The notes beneath the pieces were generated by a model that was not told the origin of the DNA, did not search any database, and worked only from the letters and a program-made list of their open reading frames with translations. 32,651 nucleotides of DNA, taken from contig NZ_CACYJE010000014.1 in the NCBI RefSeq assembly GCF_902774605.1, forward strand, positions 1-32,651. Direction: 5' to 3'. Source of the DNA: an uncultured Methanobrevibacter sp. GTDB taxonomy: Archaea > Methanobacteriota > Methanobacteria > Methanobacteriales > Methanobacteriaceae. Position 1 is the first letter of the stretch. Each line of letters begins with the position of its first letter. A program made the position numbers and the translations under genes. Shown here in pieces: positions 1 to 10,300 of this stretch.

Positions 1-1
1 T

Positions 2-1222
2 TATCTTCTGATTACCCCTGCATACGATATAAAATACAATCTGAACAGCGGTCTTGTTCTGCCGCCGGATGCGAATCCGTCCACTTATTCCCGTGTGGAT
101 AAATTCACGCTGACAAATCCTACCCGCTATCTCTATAATTTTAGTGGATGGACTGGCAGCAACGGCACTACGCCCCAAACAGAAGTCACCATCGATGGAT
201 CGGTTGCAACGGGCAAGAGGACGTATACGGCCAACTGGGATGGGCAGCCATTCACTGTTTACTTCTTCTCCAATTTTGAACCGGGCACATATCAAACCCA
301 GACCTTCAAATATGGGGAAGAAAAGGCGCTGAACGCGAATCCCTTTACCCGGGAAGGCTATGACTTTATCGGATGGAACACCGTCGGCCAGCCAACCTCG
401 GATAACCCCGGAACATCCTACGCTGACAAGGGGAACCTGCTTATTAATACAGCTTTGGATGAGAATCAATTGAAGCTCTGGGCACAATGGCGTATCCGGT
501 CGCACACGATTTCCTATGCTTATTCCAATTCTGCGCCTGACGGCGCGCCGGCTGTTCCGGCCAGCGCCACGGTTGCTTATGGCTCTGGCCAAACCGTTGC
601 CGCCGCGCCGACGCTGATCGGCTACACGTTCAGCGGGTGGAGCGGAAAAACCAAAACAGACGGCGCTGCTTTGACGGTGGATGCGAACAATGCCTTCACC
701 ATGCCCGATGACGACGTGGAATTCACCGGCGCATGGACGGCGAATACTTATACCGTCACATTGGTGACGAATGGCGGCGCGATCAACAGCGGGAATGTAA
801 CCGGCTATACCTATGGCGTTGGAGCCACACTGCCCGCAGACGTGACGCAGACCGGCCACACCTTCCTTGGGTGGTTTGACAATGAAGGATTGACGGGCAC
901 ACCGGTAACGGCCATTTCCACAGAGGAAACCGGCGATAAGGAATTTTGGGCGAAGTGGACGCCCATTGCATATGCCATGTCCTCACGGGACATTTCCAAA
1001 TCGTACCTGCGAGACCACCAACCCATATATGATTCAAACAGTTCATCAGAAACTATTGTATATCCGTATACGGGATGTCTTGCGCGTTTTAGGATGGCTT
1101 CATTGATGGCCGGTGCCACCTTGAAGTCCATGTCGGCCACCCACATCGGCAGGTCATCATCGAACCAGTCCCATTTGACGCAGTCGGTATTGTGCCTGTC
1201 TATGACGCTTTCAAAATCATAA
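2..1222 (+). CDS. 5'-truncated InlB B-repeat (Flg_new) surface protein fragment, chimeric 3' end
   Basis: The frame is open from base 2, so the gene enters from outside the window; the first GTG at 95 is not a true start. Up to about base 975 the product is four consecutive Listeria-Bacteroides (InlB B-type) repeats. Each has an aromatic-rich strand, a G-Y-x-F-x-G-W core (for example NFSGWTGSN, DFIGWN, TFSGWSG, TFLGWF) and an ending like ANW, AQW, AWT or AKWTP. Such repeats occur in secreted or cell-wall proteins of Firmicutes and relatives. The DNA is clearly GC-richer than everything after 1 kb, with codon use unlike the neighbours. The residues after AKWTPIAY (bases about 976-1222) are antisense readthrough of the patB-like gene, so the stop at 1220-1222 is accidental. 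Repeat identity is confident; its true membership in this genome is doubtful. Confidence 0.75.
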   Translation, partial: YLLITPAYDIKYNLNSGLVLPPDANPSTYSRVDKFTLTNPTRYLYNFSGWTGSNGTTPQTEVTIDGSVATGKRTYTANWDGQPFTVYFFSNFEPGTYQTQTFKYGEEKALNANPFTREGYDFIGWNTVGQPTSDNPGTSYADKGNLLINTALDENQLKLWAQWRIRSHTISYAYSNSAPDGAPAVPASATVAYGSGQTVAAAPTLIGYTFSGWSGKTKTDGAALTVDANNAFTMPDDDVEFTGAWTANTYTVTLVTNGGAINSGNVTGYTYGVGATLPADVTQTGHTFLGWFDNEGLTGTPVTAISTEETGDKEFWAKWTPIAYAMSSRDISKSYLRDHQPIYDSNSSSETIVYPYTGCLARFRMASLMAGATLKSMSATHIGRSSSNQSHLTQSVLCLSMTLSKS

Positions 1223-1236
1223 TCAGTATTTTTCAT
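958..1236 (-). pseudogene. MalY/PatB-type PLP aminotransferase (cystathionine beta-lyase family), N-terminal fragment
   Basis: The reading frame starting at ATG 1236 gives MKNTDYDFESVIDRHNTDCV, then KWDW, LPMWVADMDF and a GYT motif. This is the N-terminus of the MalY/PatB class of fold-type I PLP enzymes, which cleave cystathionine or cysteine. Family members are about 390 residues long. Here recognisable homology stops after about 93 residues, at AYAMGV, where the foreign InlB-repeat DNA begins; the frame then runs meaninglessly to 811. The PLP lysine and all the rest of the enzyme are missing. ATG 1236 is preferred over the in-frame ATG at 1254 because a GAGG ribosome site sits 12 bases before it. 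The start overlaps the end of the nitroreductase gene by 14 bases, so the two genes were translationally coupled. The truncation may be an assembly artefact rather than a real pseudogene. Confidence 0.75.
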
Positions 1237-1741
1237 AGTGTATTCTTTCCTCATCGAACTTGTCCATGTACTTGTTTTCCCAGCCTTCGGCAGGGTATCC
1301 TATTGTGATTATGCAGTACGGTTTGGTTTCGGTTATGTCATCTATACCGATGATTGCACCTATCTTGCTCATTCTTTCCTCTTCCGGTGCCACACCGTTC
1401 CATAGTGCTCCCAGTCCAAGGTTGACGGCTTCAAGAAGCATGTTTTCAGCGGCTGCACCCATGTCCTGTTGCCATACTGTCTTGTAGAATGCCCTTTCAA
1501 TGTTGGCCACAAGAACTATTGCCACCGGTGCGTTGGTTACGCGTGGCTTGATTTCTCCGAGTTTCGCAAGTGTTTCCTTATCCTTCACGATTACGAATTC
1601 CCATGGCTCCGCACCGAGCCTTGATCCTAGCGCCTGCATTCCTGCCCTGATTATTTTTATGATGTCTTCATCGCTGACTTGCTTGTCAGCGTATTCCCTG
1701 ATGCTTCTTCTGGTATTTATTATTTCTTCAAAATCAGTCAT
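1223..1741 (-). CDS. Nitroreductase family FMN oxidoreductase
   Basis: This is a compact nitroreductase-fold protein of about 172 residues. The N-terminal motif NTRRSIREY is the FMN-phosphate-binding start typical of the family. It is followed by the conserved AEPWEFVIV strand, the GAAAENMLLEAVNLGLGALW helix region and the C-terminal IGYPAE segment. Members reduce nitro compounds, quinones or related substrates with NAD(P)H; the substrate here cannot be told. The frame continues upstream to ATGs at 1762 and 1765. ATG 1741 (MTDFEEIINTRRSIR) fits the usual family length better, and a TATA-like stretch near 1763-1775 would place transcription start close to it, possibly giving a leaderless message. 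The gene lies immediately upstream of and overlaps the patB-like gene, so a common transcript is likely. Confidence 0.85.
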   Translation of the reverse strand: MTDFEEIINTRRSIREYADKQVSDEDIIKIIRAGMQALGSRLGAEPWEFVIVKDKETLAKLGEIKPRVTNAPVAIVLVANIERAFYKTVWQQDMGAAAENMLLEAVNLGLGALWNGVAPEEERMSKIGAIIGIDDITETKPYCIITIGYPAEGWENKYMDKFDEERIHYEKY

Positions 1742-1875
1742 ACATTTAGATAAATTTTTCATCATATAAATAATTACTTAACGTTCATAGGTGAAAATCA
1801 GGGATTGATTGCCATAATCTGGCATTAGCCCAGGTGATAAGGGGAAAGTACTTTAACAATACAAAAAAAATGTGA

Positions 1876-1962
1876 AGACTTGGTTAATTGACAGCAACCT
1901 TTTTTCCAACCATCACCACAAAAACAGAAACACAAAACAAAAATGCCCAAATAACCAAGTCT
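1876..1962. repeat. 11-bp perfect inverted repeat flanking a 65-base loop with a micro-ORF
   Basis: AGACTTGGTTA at 1876-1886 is the exact reverse complement of TAACCAAGTCT at 1952-1962. On the minus strand the loop holds a 24-codon frame (1958 to 1884, TTG start) encoding a mostly hydrophobic peptide (VIWAFLFCVSVFVV core). A GGAG lies just before the start. The start codon is in one arm and the stop codon in the other. Whether it is translated is unknown. The rest of the 1766-2066 intergenic region shows no other gene. Confidence 0.4.
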
Positions 1963-2021
1963 CCTGGATTTTATTCAAATCCGGTTAGTAGTTATGTGCA
2001 TGGTTTTTAATATAAGTATTT

Positions 2022-2051
2022 GAAGTGTGCAAAAGTGCTTCTGCACACTTC
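2022..2051. repeat. 10-bp inverted repeat (hairpin) downstream of the 2067-2849 gene
   Basis: GAAGTGTGCA at 2022-2031 pairs with TGCACACTTC at 2042-2051 around a 10-base loop. It sits 16 bases past the stop codon of the leftward gene. No T-run follows it on that strand, so it is a 3' hairpin or protein site rather than a classical terminator. Confidence 0.5.
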
Positions 2052-2066
2052 CAAAAGGTTTATATG

Positions 2067-2849
2067 CTATTCAAGGAAAAGTGAATTTTGCATTGTGCAG
2101 AATTCGATTTCATTTTCCTTGCAGTGCTCCTCGACATGGTTGAGGATTTCTGCGATATCATCTTTTGAGTATTCGTTTTTGAAGTAGTATACGACCGGTT
2201 CCGCATTGGTGTAGACTCCAATTGAGATTACCTGCTCATCATATACCCTTATTATTTGAGTGTTGTATATTTGAATGTCTCTTATGATATCGTTTTTCGC
2301 CTTTGCTGTTGAGGTCTCATTGCCTATGCTCTTCACTTCTGATCTTTCGTACTTCTGTTTCAATTTTAGGAGTTTGTCCTGGTCGGTTAGAACGCCATTG
2401 TCCGGTTTCATTTCACCGAGCTTTTCCTTGAAGAGTTTCGCATTGTGCAGTTTTTCCTGTATTTCTGCTAGTTCATTTTCCAGTTCTTTTTCCTCTTCCA
2501 GCAATGAGTTTATGAAGGCTTCGCTTCCGTTGTTGAATTCCTCATACATCTCCAGGACTTCCCTTGGGGAGAGTATTGAGTGGTTCTTGAAGAATTCCTT
2601 CGTGTGGGGTTTCACGCGTATGCTCAATGGCTTAAGGTTCTGTTTTCTTTTTTTGTCATTGTCGAAGAATTCCTCCTTAAGGTTGTGCCCTCTCTTGTAT
2701 AGGGAGTTCATTCGTTCGTTGAAGATTCTTTCGAAGTCTTCACGGGTCATGTCTTCAGGGAAGTTTATTTCGAATTCCCCTGGAGTGTATGATCCTCCAA
2801 ACTTTTGGTTTCCGAATATGAATTTTCTGGTTCTTTTTTGGTTTGTCAT
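2067..2849 (-). CDS. Coiled-coil protein of unknown function, possible DNA-binding autoregulator
   Basis: The product has 260 residues and I do not recognise a named family with confidence. Residues 1-60 are basic and polar (KKRKQ near 65-70). Residues about 75-105 (LSIRVKPHTKEFF then SPREVLEMYEEF) look like a ribbon-helix-helix strand and helix. Residues about 110-165 are a strongly charged coiled coil (EEEKELENELAEIQEKL). The C-terminal 90 residues alternate beta strands and a final helix. It has no signal peptide or membrane segment, so it is probably cytoplasmic. It is monocistronic. Its promoter region holds three TTGTA/TACAA palindromes around the TATA box, which would suit autoregulation by a dimeric DNA-binding protein. 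That role is inference; the protein could also be a plasmid- or virus-derived accessory protein. Confidence 0.7.
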   Translation of the reverse strand: MTNQKRTRKFIFGNQKFGGSYTPGEFEINFPEDMTREDFERIFNERMNSLYKRGHNLKEEFFDNDKKRKQNLKPLSIRVKPHTKEFFKNHSILSPREVLEMYEEFNNGSEAFINSLLEEEKELENELAEIQEKLHNAKLFKEKLGEMKPDNGVLTDQDKLLKLKQKYERSEVKSIGNETSTAKAKNDIIRDIQIYNTQIIRVYDEQVISIGVYTNAEPVVYYFKNEYSKDDIAEILNHVEEHCKENEIEFCTMQNSLFLE

Positions 2850-2866
2850 TGTATCACCTAAAATTA

Positions 2867-2953
2867 TTGTATTACAAATTAGGTTTTTGTATACAATATT
2901 ATATTGCGAGGAAGCAGTATATAAATGTATTCATTTTTAAAAATTGTATACAT
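2867..2953 (-). promoter_or_regulatory. Promoter with three TTGTA..TACAA palindromes
   Basis: TTGTATTACAA (2867-2877), TTGTATACAA (2887-2896) and TTGTATACAT (2944-2953) flank a minus-strand TATA box (TTTATATACT, about 2917-2926). Transcription would start near 2890-2895, on top of the middle palindrome, leaving a leader of roughly 45 bases before ATG 2849. Two copies lie downstream of the TATA box and one upstream, an arrangement typical of repressor operators. Confidence 0.55.
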
Positions 2954-2981
2954 GAATTTTTGCAAAAAAAAATAATGAAAA

Positions 2982-3587
2982 TTATCTGCTCAAATCAGCA
3001 GCGATTTCAAAAACAGTACTTAAATCATGATGAAACTGCTCTTCTTTCAGCTTAAGCTCATCTTCATCAGATTTGGATGAAACATTCCTTGAAATATTAG
3101 AAAAAGACTCAATGACAACTTTACCATTCAACATTCCAAGCAAATCCTCAGATTGCTTAATGTGAGGCCTGACTGACTTTTCAAAATAATCCATAGGATA
3201 ATTGATAGTGTAAAACAAAGCGACATTGACCTTGCCCCTGAACTTGTTGCCAGACTCATAGGAAACCATTGAATATATTAATCTTTCAAGCAATGCCATG
3301 TACTGGCTGGTTGGCTGTGAAAAAAATATCGGAGCGGCAACCAATAGAGAATCAGCATTGAAAATACTTTCAATAACAGGGGACAACTCATCTCTCCAGT
3401 AACACTTGCAAACATCCTCATCATTCTTGCAAATCAGACACACCCTGCACCCAGACATGTCAAGCCCATACAAATCAAAGTATTCAACTTCCGCACCAAC
3501 TGACTCCGCACCTTTAGCTGCAGACTGTGCCAATTGCGCATTGACATCCTTCCTTTTTGGTCCCGCATTGATTACAACAGCCTTCAT
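2982..3587 (-). CDS. Iron-sulfur flavoprotein / NADPH-dependent FMN reductase family (copy 2)
   Basis: This 201-residue flavodoxin-like protein starts with the strand-loop MKAVVINAGPKR that binds FMN phosphate. It carries the compact cysteine cluster C47-x2-C50-x2-C53 with C60 and C62, as in methanogen iron-sulfur flavoproteins (Isf) that hold a 4Fe-4S cluster beside FMN. The segment LLVAAPIFFSQPTSQYMALLERL is the usual flavin-contacting region. Isf proteins transfer electrons, and in methanogens have been linked to O2/H2O2 detoxification; the partner is unknown here. The start codon overlaps the stop of the upstream paralogue by 4 bases (ATGA), so the two are co-translated. It has about one third to one half identity to its neighbour by eye, indicating an old tandem duplication. 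Confidence 0.85.
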   Translation of the reverse strand: MKAVVINAGPKRKDVNAQLAQSAAKGAESVGAEVEYFDLYGLDMSGCRVCLICKNDEDVCKCYWRDELSPVIESIFNADSLLVAAPIFFSQPTSQYMALLERLIYSMVSYESGNKFRGKVNVALFYTINYPMDYFEKSVRPHIKQSEDLLGMLNGKVVIESFSNISRNVSSKSDEDELKLKEEQFHHDLSTVFEIAADLSR

Positions 3588-4219
3588 TTTTTACTCAACC
3601 TTGCACCGATTTCAAATGCCTTCTCCAAATCCTTAGGGAATTGAAGTATCCATTGCTTTTCCTTAGCTTCCTGTGAAAACCCTGCCATATTAAATTTAGA
3701 ATAGTCACTAACCTGTATTGTATCACAAACCGGATATGTTACGATTTCACCGTTAAGAAATGAAAACAGATACTCTGTTGTGGCCAAGCTGTCCTTCATT
3801 GACTGCTCATAGAACTCCAGTGGAGCATTCATGGTGTAAAAGATTCCGACATTGACCTTTCCGGTGAAATAGCTTGAACCGTCATCATATGACATTATGC
3901 AGAATATCAGCCTTTCAATCAGTGCCCTGAACTCGCTTGTCGGCTGGCCGAAATAGATTGGCGAACCTATCAAGAGGCAATCAGCATCCAAAATCTTTTC
4001 GATTACCGGTGTGAGGTCATCCCTCCAGTAGCATTTCCCCTTGGTTTTCTCCTTCAGCTTGCATGCAAGGCAGCTCCTGCAACCCTTGAATACAAGATCA
4101 TACAAGTTATAATATTCTGTTTCAGCACCTGCTGATTCGGCACCCTTCTGGGCGGCCTGCATGATTTCTGCAGTGTTCCATTTCTTACGCGGACTTGCAT
4201 TAATAACGATAGTCTTCAT
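3584..4219 (-). CDS. Iron-sulfur flavoprotein / NADPH-dependent FMN reductase family (copy 1)
   Basis: This is the 211-residue first gene of a two-gene operon. The N-terminal MKTIVINASPRKKWNT is the FMN phosphate loop. Cysteines 47, 50, 53 and 63 form the C-x2-C-x2-C-x9-C cluster motif of iron-sulfur flavoproteins, and LLIGSPIYFGQPTSEF is the second flavin-contacting segment. It is likely a soluble homomultimeric redox protein moving electrons between ferredoxin-type donors and an unknown acceptor. A GGGGAT ribosome site stands 5 bases before ATG 4219, and a TTTAAAT box about 40 bases upstream is the probable promoter. It overlaps the downstream paralogue by 4 bases. The paralogues differ in the cysteine spacing, so their clusters may not be equivalent. 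Confidence 0.87.
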   Translation of the reverse strand: MKTIVINASPRKKWNTAEIMQAAQKGAESAGAETEYYNLYDLVFKGCRSCLACKLKEKTKGKCYWRDDLTPVIEKILDADCLLIGSPIYFGQPTSEFRALIERLIFCIMSYDDGSSYFTGKVNVGIFYTMNAPLEFYEQSMKDSLATTEYLFSFLNGEIVTYPVCDTIQVSDYSKFNMAGFSQEAKEKQWILQFPKDLEKAFEIGARLSKK

Positions 4220-4261
4220 TTAAATCCCCACATATGTTATATGATAATATTGGATTTAAAT

Positions 4262-4314
4262 GCTTAAAAAAGTAATGCTAAAAAAATAAGAAAAAATAAG
4301 GTGTTTAAACCCTA
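4262..4314 (-). terminator. T-rich terminator with imperfect hairpin after adhesin gene 1
   Basis: On the minus strand the stop codon TAG lies in AAAATAGGGT, followed by a short loop and CACCTTATTTT, then several T-runs (TTTTTT around 4290-4296 and further to 4265). This imperfect hairpin plus oligo-T ends the very long 4312-11466 transcript before the flavoprotein promoter. Confidence 0.55.
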
Positions 4315-7300
4315 TTTTTTGACTTTCGCTTTTTGCTTTACAGTGTCTTTCAGGTAGGTTGCCTGGATTTTCACTTTCTTGCCGGCTTTGAGCTTCTTGA
4401 GCACCTTGGACTTGATGGTGAATTTGGCCACACCCTTCTTGTTGGTTTTGGCTTTGAATTTCTTGCCGTTGAACTTGAGGGTGATCTTTTTGCCCTTCAG
4501 GTACTTGCCGTTGACCTTCTTGAGTGTCGCCTTGATTACAAGCTTTTTGGCTGAGCGTTTCACTTTGGCCTTTTTGAGTGTCAATACATGGTTCACCTTA
4601 AGGTTTTTGGTGACGCTTACTCCTAAAGCCTTTGAAGTTATCTTATAGCTTCCAGGGTTGCTTGAAATGACAACTGTAGCTATTCCCTTGGCATTGGTTT
4701 TCACGGTCTTGTAAGCCTTATTGTTTATCATGAAACTTACGGCAGTGTTGGCTGCAGGATTGCCGTTTGGACTGTAAACTGTGACTGAATACTTGGAATT
4801 TGAAGAATACATTACAGTCAAGTCTTTAGCGGTTATTTTTGCGGCTTTATGCACAATATTCAGGTAAGCAGTGGTTGTGGATGAGGAATGCTTTTTGTCC
4901 CCTGAATATACGAAAGTGAATGTGCCTGATCCGGATTTAAACTTGTCCATCGGAACATTTACAATACCGTTGTTAACCTCCACAACTGCCTCAAGAACGC
5001 CATCACGGTATATTTCAACAGTACCTGTAGCATTAGTTAACGGATTGCCGTCCTCATCATATAACTGATATGACACATAGCCTTCTTTAGCTTCAACTTT
5101 AGCCACTGACTTGATTGGAAGCAGATTCATGTAATATTTGACAGGAACGTATCTTCCAGTTTCATCAACGGTGTTCAGCACGTCAGGGTCAAAGCTGTTT
5201 CCGATGTACATGAATGTTACTGAGTGGTTTCCGCAGGAGTAGTCCTGTGTCTTGAATGTGTAGTTGACTGTACCGTTGTCCAGTTCTTCAAGTATTGGAG
5301 ATATTCCGTCAATGATGATGAGCAAATGGCCTGTGGCATTATCCAAATCAACAAAGATTACAACATCCTCGCCGATGATTTCATCCTGTGCGATGACCAC
5401 CTTAGGCATCACCTTGAATGGAGGATGGGTGAACTGTTTGACCTCGTAGTCTTCACCATCGTAATAGGCACGGATTTCATATATTCCGACTGTCAAGTTA
5501 TTCAAATCGACTAAAGCCCTTCCTTCACTTATTGCCTGAACGTAGAGTATTTCCCTTCTGTTTTCATTGTAAACTACAAGGTTTCCTGTTGCATTGACAG
5601 GCAGAAGCAGGCTTACGGTCTTTTGAGTGTCTGTAATATCGCCGATTACCGCATAATGGTTAATGTCAAATAGTGTTTCATAGCTGTCCTTAGGGTATTT
5701 TGCATCTCCATTGTAGGATATTTTCAGTTTATGCACTCCGAAACCTAATCTCTTAATTTCAAATACTGCTTTTCCATCCTTTACCGGACTTATGTAAACA
5801 TCAACAGTATGTGAATTAGGTTCTACTCCCAGTATGTCATTGCCCGGAACGTATTGACCACCATCAACAACCAAAGTAACGTTTCCGGTAGCATCGTTAG
5901 GCAAAATAACTGTAACAAGATATGAGTCTTTTAAAGGATATCCTTCAGTGATGATGTCATCCCTGAATATGAATTTAACCTCGAACTCACCGGATTGTGA
6001 AACTCTTTCATGAGTATCGTCACCGTTATATGTGATTGTGAAGTTGTGTTTTCCGAATTTTAAATCAGTCAATCTGACTTTACCCGCACCATTTTCCAGG
6101 ACAATGGTGTCGTAAAGCTTATCATCAATCATTACTGTAACGTTACCTGTTGCATCATCCAAATTAAATGTTATGATGTCATCGTCATCTAATACTATAG
6201 GATAAGGCATGTCAAGCCAGCTTTCATACTCAACGCTGATTGTAATGTAGCCGTTATAAAATGAGATGTTTCCATCGCCAAGCAATACCTCATAGAAAAT
6301 GCCCACAGTATGGTTTCCATGAGCCAGGACTCCCAAATCAATAGTGTTGACTCCTTTAGTCAATTCATGAGTTGTTTTTTCACCGTTGTCGATTTGGATT
6401 ATTGCTGAAGTGTCATTTGCAACATCAATTGTTATAATGGAATGTTTGCCTTCCCTAACAGGGTTTTCAAATGTCACACTGGTATCGTCGGATTGGGTTA
6501 AAACCTCAAACTCCTTAGTTAGTGTAGCTACAACTGAACCATACTCGTCATAGGCTTCAATTCTTGCTGTGTGAATGCCCGGAGTCCAATCAGGAGATGA
6601 AGTGAATGTTATTAAACCTTCAACGAATATCTTATGGCCATATTCCGCTCCGTCAATGAAGAGTTTGGCATTTGAGGAACTTGTTGGCTCGAATATTTTA
6701 ACGCCTGCGAAAGGCATGTCCTTGGTGAATCTTGAAGTTTCATCGATTGTAATGTTTACATCCGGTGAAAGCGCAACGGCCAAGGTGTTATTGGTCACGT
6801 TGAGATACTCGCTTTTATCAACGGTGAATTTAACGTCAACAATATAATCTCCATCCTCTTCATAGAATCCCAGATCGGACAATGACAATGCCAGCTCGCC
6901 GTTGGCGTTTGTTTTGATGTCTGCAACATTGAATACATACACTGCCCTGCTACCATAGTCTGTGGAGACGTTCATGTTTGAAATGTTGGCGTTAGGGTTG
7001 TTGTTGAATGTTACTGTAACTATGATTTGACCTGCGGTTATAAGGTCTGGAATTTGAAGACTGACGAAATTGCCGTAGTAATCGTTCACGTCATCATCAA
7101 CTGTAAGGTTAAAGTCGCTTGTGTCAACATCCTTCCAGGTTACATTGACTGTAGTGTTGCCGCTTCTCTCGTTACCTTCATATATTAAAGTTATCTTGTC
7201 TGTGAAGTTCTTGTTTTTAAAGTCAGAGTATTTCAGGTAGTATCTGCCATTGTCGGATGACAGTTTTGAAATGTCTGAAATGAACAGTATCTCTTCACCG

Positions 7301-10300
7301 TCTGAGTTTAGAACTGTAATGTTTCCGGTTACGTCAGTGATGTTGCCGTAATATGTGTCCAGGTACAATAGTACAGGGTCCATACCGAAGCCTGTGAACA
7401 CTTCTGAGGTTACATTGTCGACCTTGACGTTGGAGGTTAATGTAATGTTCTGGTTGAACAGTTCTGTTTCCACAGTTGAACTGGTTTCATGACTAGAAGG
7501 TTGATGTGTGACTCTAATATTGTACTGACCATTGTCAGTGATGTTTAAATCAGACAAGTAGATAACTACTTTTGTTGAACCGTCACCTGAGACACGCTGT
7601 AAAAGGAAGAGTTCAAGTTCTGTTTCACCGTCTAATCCGACCAGTCTTCCGAGATTTTCAACCTTTTTGCCATTAACATATACAACGAAGTAACCTCCAC
7701 CAATATCGATGTTTATACTTTGTCTGTTGGCATTGTCTGTTGCTTCAATGATAATCGCATTATCAGAACCGTTAATCAATATTCCTTCAGAAAGAGTTAC
7801 CTTGTAAAATTCCGCCACATTTTCAGGAGTGGTGATTCTGTGCAGCTCATCACCTTCCCTAACACCTCTTGCATACACTTTAGTGGCATTACCATAGGCA
7901 AATGAAACATCAAAAGGCACATTCTGTTCAAATATACCATAATTAAAATCCTCATCTCCAATCCAATAATCATAAGATTGAATGCCTTGAGAAGAGTTTT
8001 CACCAAACTCGGACAATGATTTAGAAAATATCACATTACCATTTTCATCAGTGATTATTACTGCTCCGTCAGTGATGTTCAAGTATTCAGGAATACTCAA
8101 TTCAATTATAGTGGAAGCTTTTTCGCCTTGTCCGAATTGAAGGTCACCTACCTTACCGTAATGGAATGTTAAACCGATTGAATCTTCAAAGTAATCGATA
8201 CACCAATTTTCCTCCTCATCTAAAAACATGAAGAAGTTCCTAAAACCTATTAAATCATCATTTGAGGTCACTGAAACATTTACTATACTCTTTTCTTTGA
8301 GACTTTCAGTGTTTAAGTCAGTTAATAAAATATAGTAGTATACTGCTAAGTTATCGTAGTTAAATTCATTATATAATTCATTTAAATTTTTGGTTATTTC
8401 AGTGTCTCCATATCTAATATGAACCAAAGCGGTTTCGTGAATGTTCAATGAGTCCGGCACAATGATTCTTACAAGCTGATCATCACCGGATTCGGAATTT
8501 TCCTCTTCATCTTCTTCTGCTTCTTCTTCATCCTCATTGTGAGCCAGTTTAATTTTTATTAAATCAACGCGCAGACTTTCATATTCATATAACCTTATAT
8601 AATCATCATTTTTCTCAACGGCATATGTTATCATAGGACTCCCTCTGTAGGCAAGGGATTTTAAATCACCTGTATCATAACCTATTAAAACCTTATCCTT
8701 ATCATTAAGATTGGCGAATAATGAATCTAACATCTGACGGGTGATGGAGTATTTGTAACCACCATTTACCCATTCATAATCTCCAAGGTCAGTGACATTT
8801 ACACTGAATGAATCATTTCCACCTGTAATATTGACAGTATAATTGTTATCGGTAGTATCTGCATAAATCCATAATACAATATCTTCATCAGCAAAAATTT
8901 TCTCCTCAGTTACTTTAAAGGAATTTTCCTCATTGCCTCCAAATGTAACATATGAATAATCCACATAGATTTCTTCACCGTCTATGCTAATCTCAACACG
9001 GTCAGCGTCAGCATTCATGTAATCTGATATCATGACCCATTTATTCCAGTATGATTCATCAAGTTCAATTGTTGTACTGCTGTCAATGACTTCCTCTTCC
9101 AAATCGTCATCCCAATATTTAAAGGTCAAATTAACAATTCCGGTTTTACCTTCAGGAGTGAATAAATAAAGATAGAATGGTTCATCATACCTGTTGACCT
9201 TTGCCCTGAAAGTATTGTTGTCAAAGTCCTGAACATCTAAAAGGTATTCCTTAACTGTCTGTTCACCATCAACTACAAATTTAAGTGTAACATTATAAGT
9301 TCCTGCATCTGTGATTCCTAAATATTTCAAATCCCAGTCATAACCTCCAACATCATCATACAAATGGTTTTCAGAAGTGACGATTGTATGATATTTCACG
9401 GTACCGTCAACAATGACATCCAACATTCCGGACATGCCTTCAGGATATTCAACATGAATTACAGTGCCTACAGTGTCAGTGTAAAGAGGACATTCCTCGC
9501 TGTCCCATACATCAACCCGGAACTCTTTAAATACATCAACATACAGCCATGCATCACATAAATAACCCTCCTCATTTTCAAATCTAATACTATATCCATC
9601 GTTTTCCTCAATTCCCAAATCTTTTAAGGTCCAACTCATCCAATTGGACTCAATAGTAACCTCCTCAAAGAAATCATCCCCTATAAACATGCTAATTGTT
9701 TCTCCAATCTGACCATCAGGGGAGTAAAGATATAGTACAGGATTTTCGAGCGAATCATCCTGTATTTCAAATGGTGAATATGCTCTAAACCAGTCCATTT
9801 CCTCGAAAACATTTAAATTGAATGTGAAATTATCAACAACTTCACCGTCATCATAGGCGACAATAGTGATTTTATAATCTCCAACAGAAGTGATATCCAA
9901 GTCATCCAAGGTCCAGGAAATTTGACTTACATCTTCAATGATATATGGCTCATCCTTACCGTTAACATAAACTTCCACATAAACCTCATCATAAACTCTT
10001 ATAATCTCAAATGAACAATCCTTATAAAAATCACCTTCACGAATATTGTAATTGAATTGAGTTAATGTAAATTCATACTCACCCAAATCAATCTCAACAT
10101 CATCTTTGACATATTTTAAAGAAATTTCATAAGTTCCGACTTCATTAAGAACCTCATTATCCCTTAAATCTTCCAATAACCAGATAATATCATTATTCTC
10201 ATCACTATCCTCACCGAATGACTTCTCATCAGTGAAAATAATTGAACCATCCTTAGAAATTGTAAGTTCAATTTTCCCATCCTGAACAATATCATCACCA

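Noticed and set aside
783-1046. Minus-strand frames across the foreign junction
   Set aside because: They read antisense to the InlB repeats and have no family resemblance.
2275-2940. Long plus-strand frame opposite the coiled-coil gene
   Set aside because: The minus-strand frame has sensible protein composition and promoter signals. The plus-strand product is Ser/Phe/Leu-rich antisense and has no ribosome site.
8504-8545. Coding tract for EEEAEEDEEE as a possible slippage switch
   Set aside because: It mixes GAA, GAG and GAT codons and is short, so it shows no clean tandem unit.
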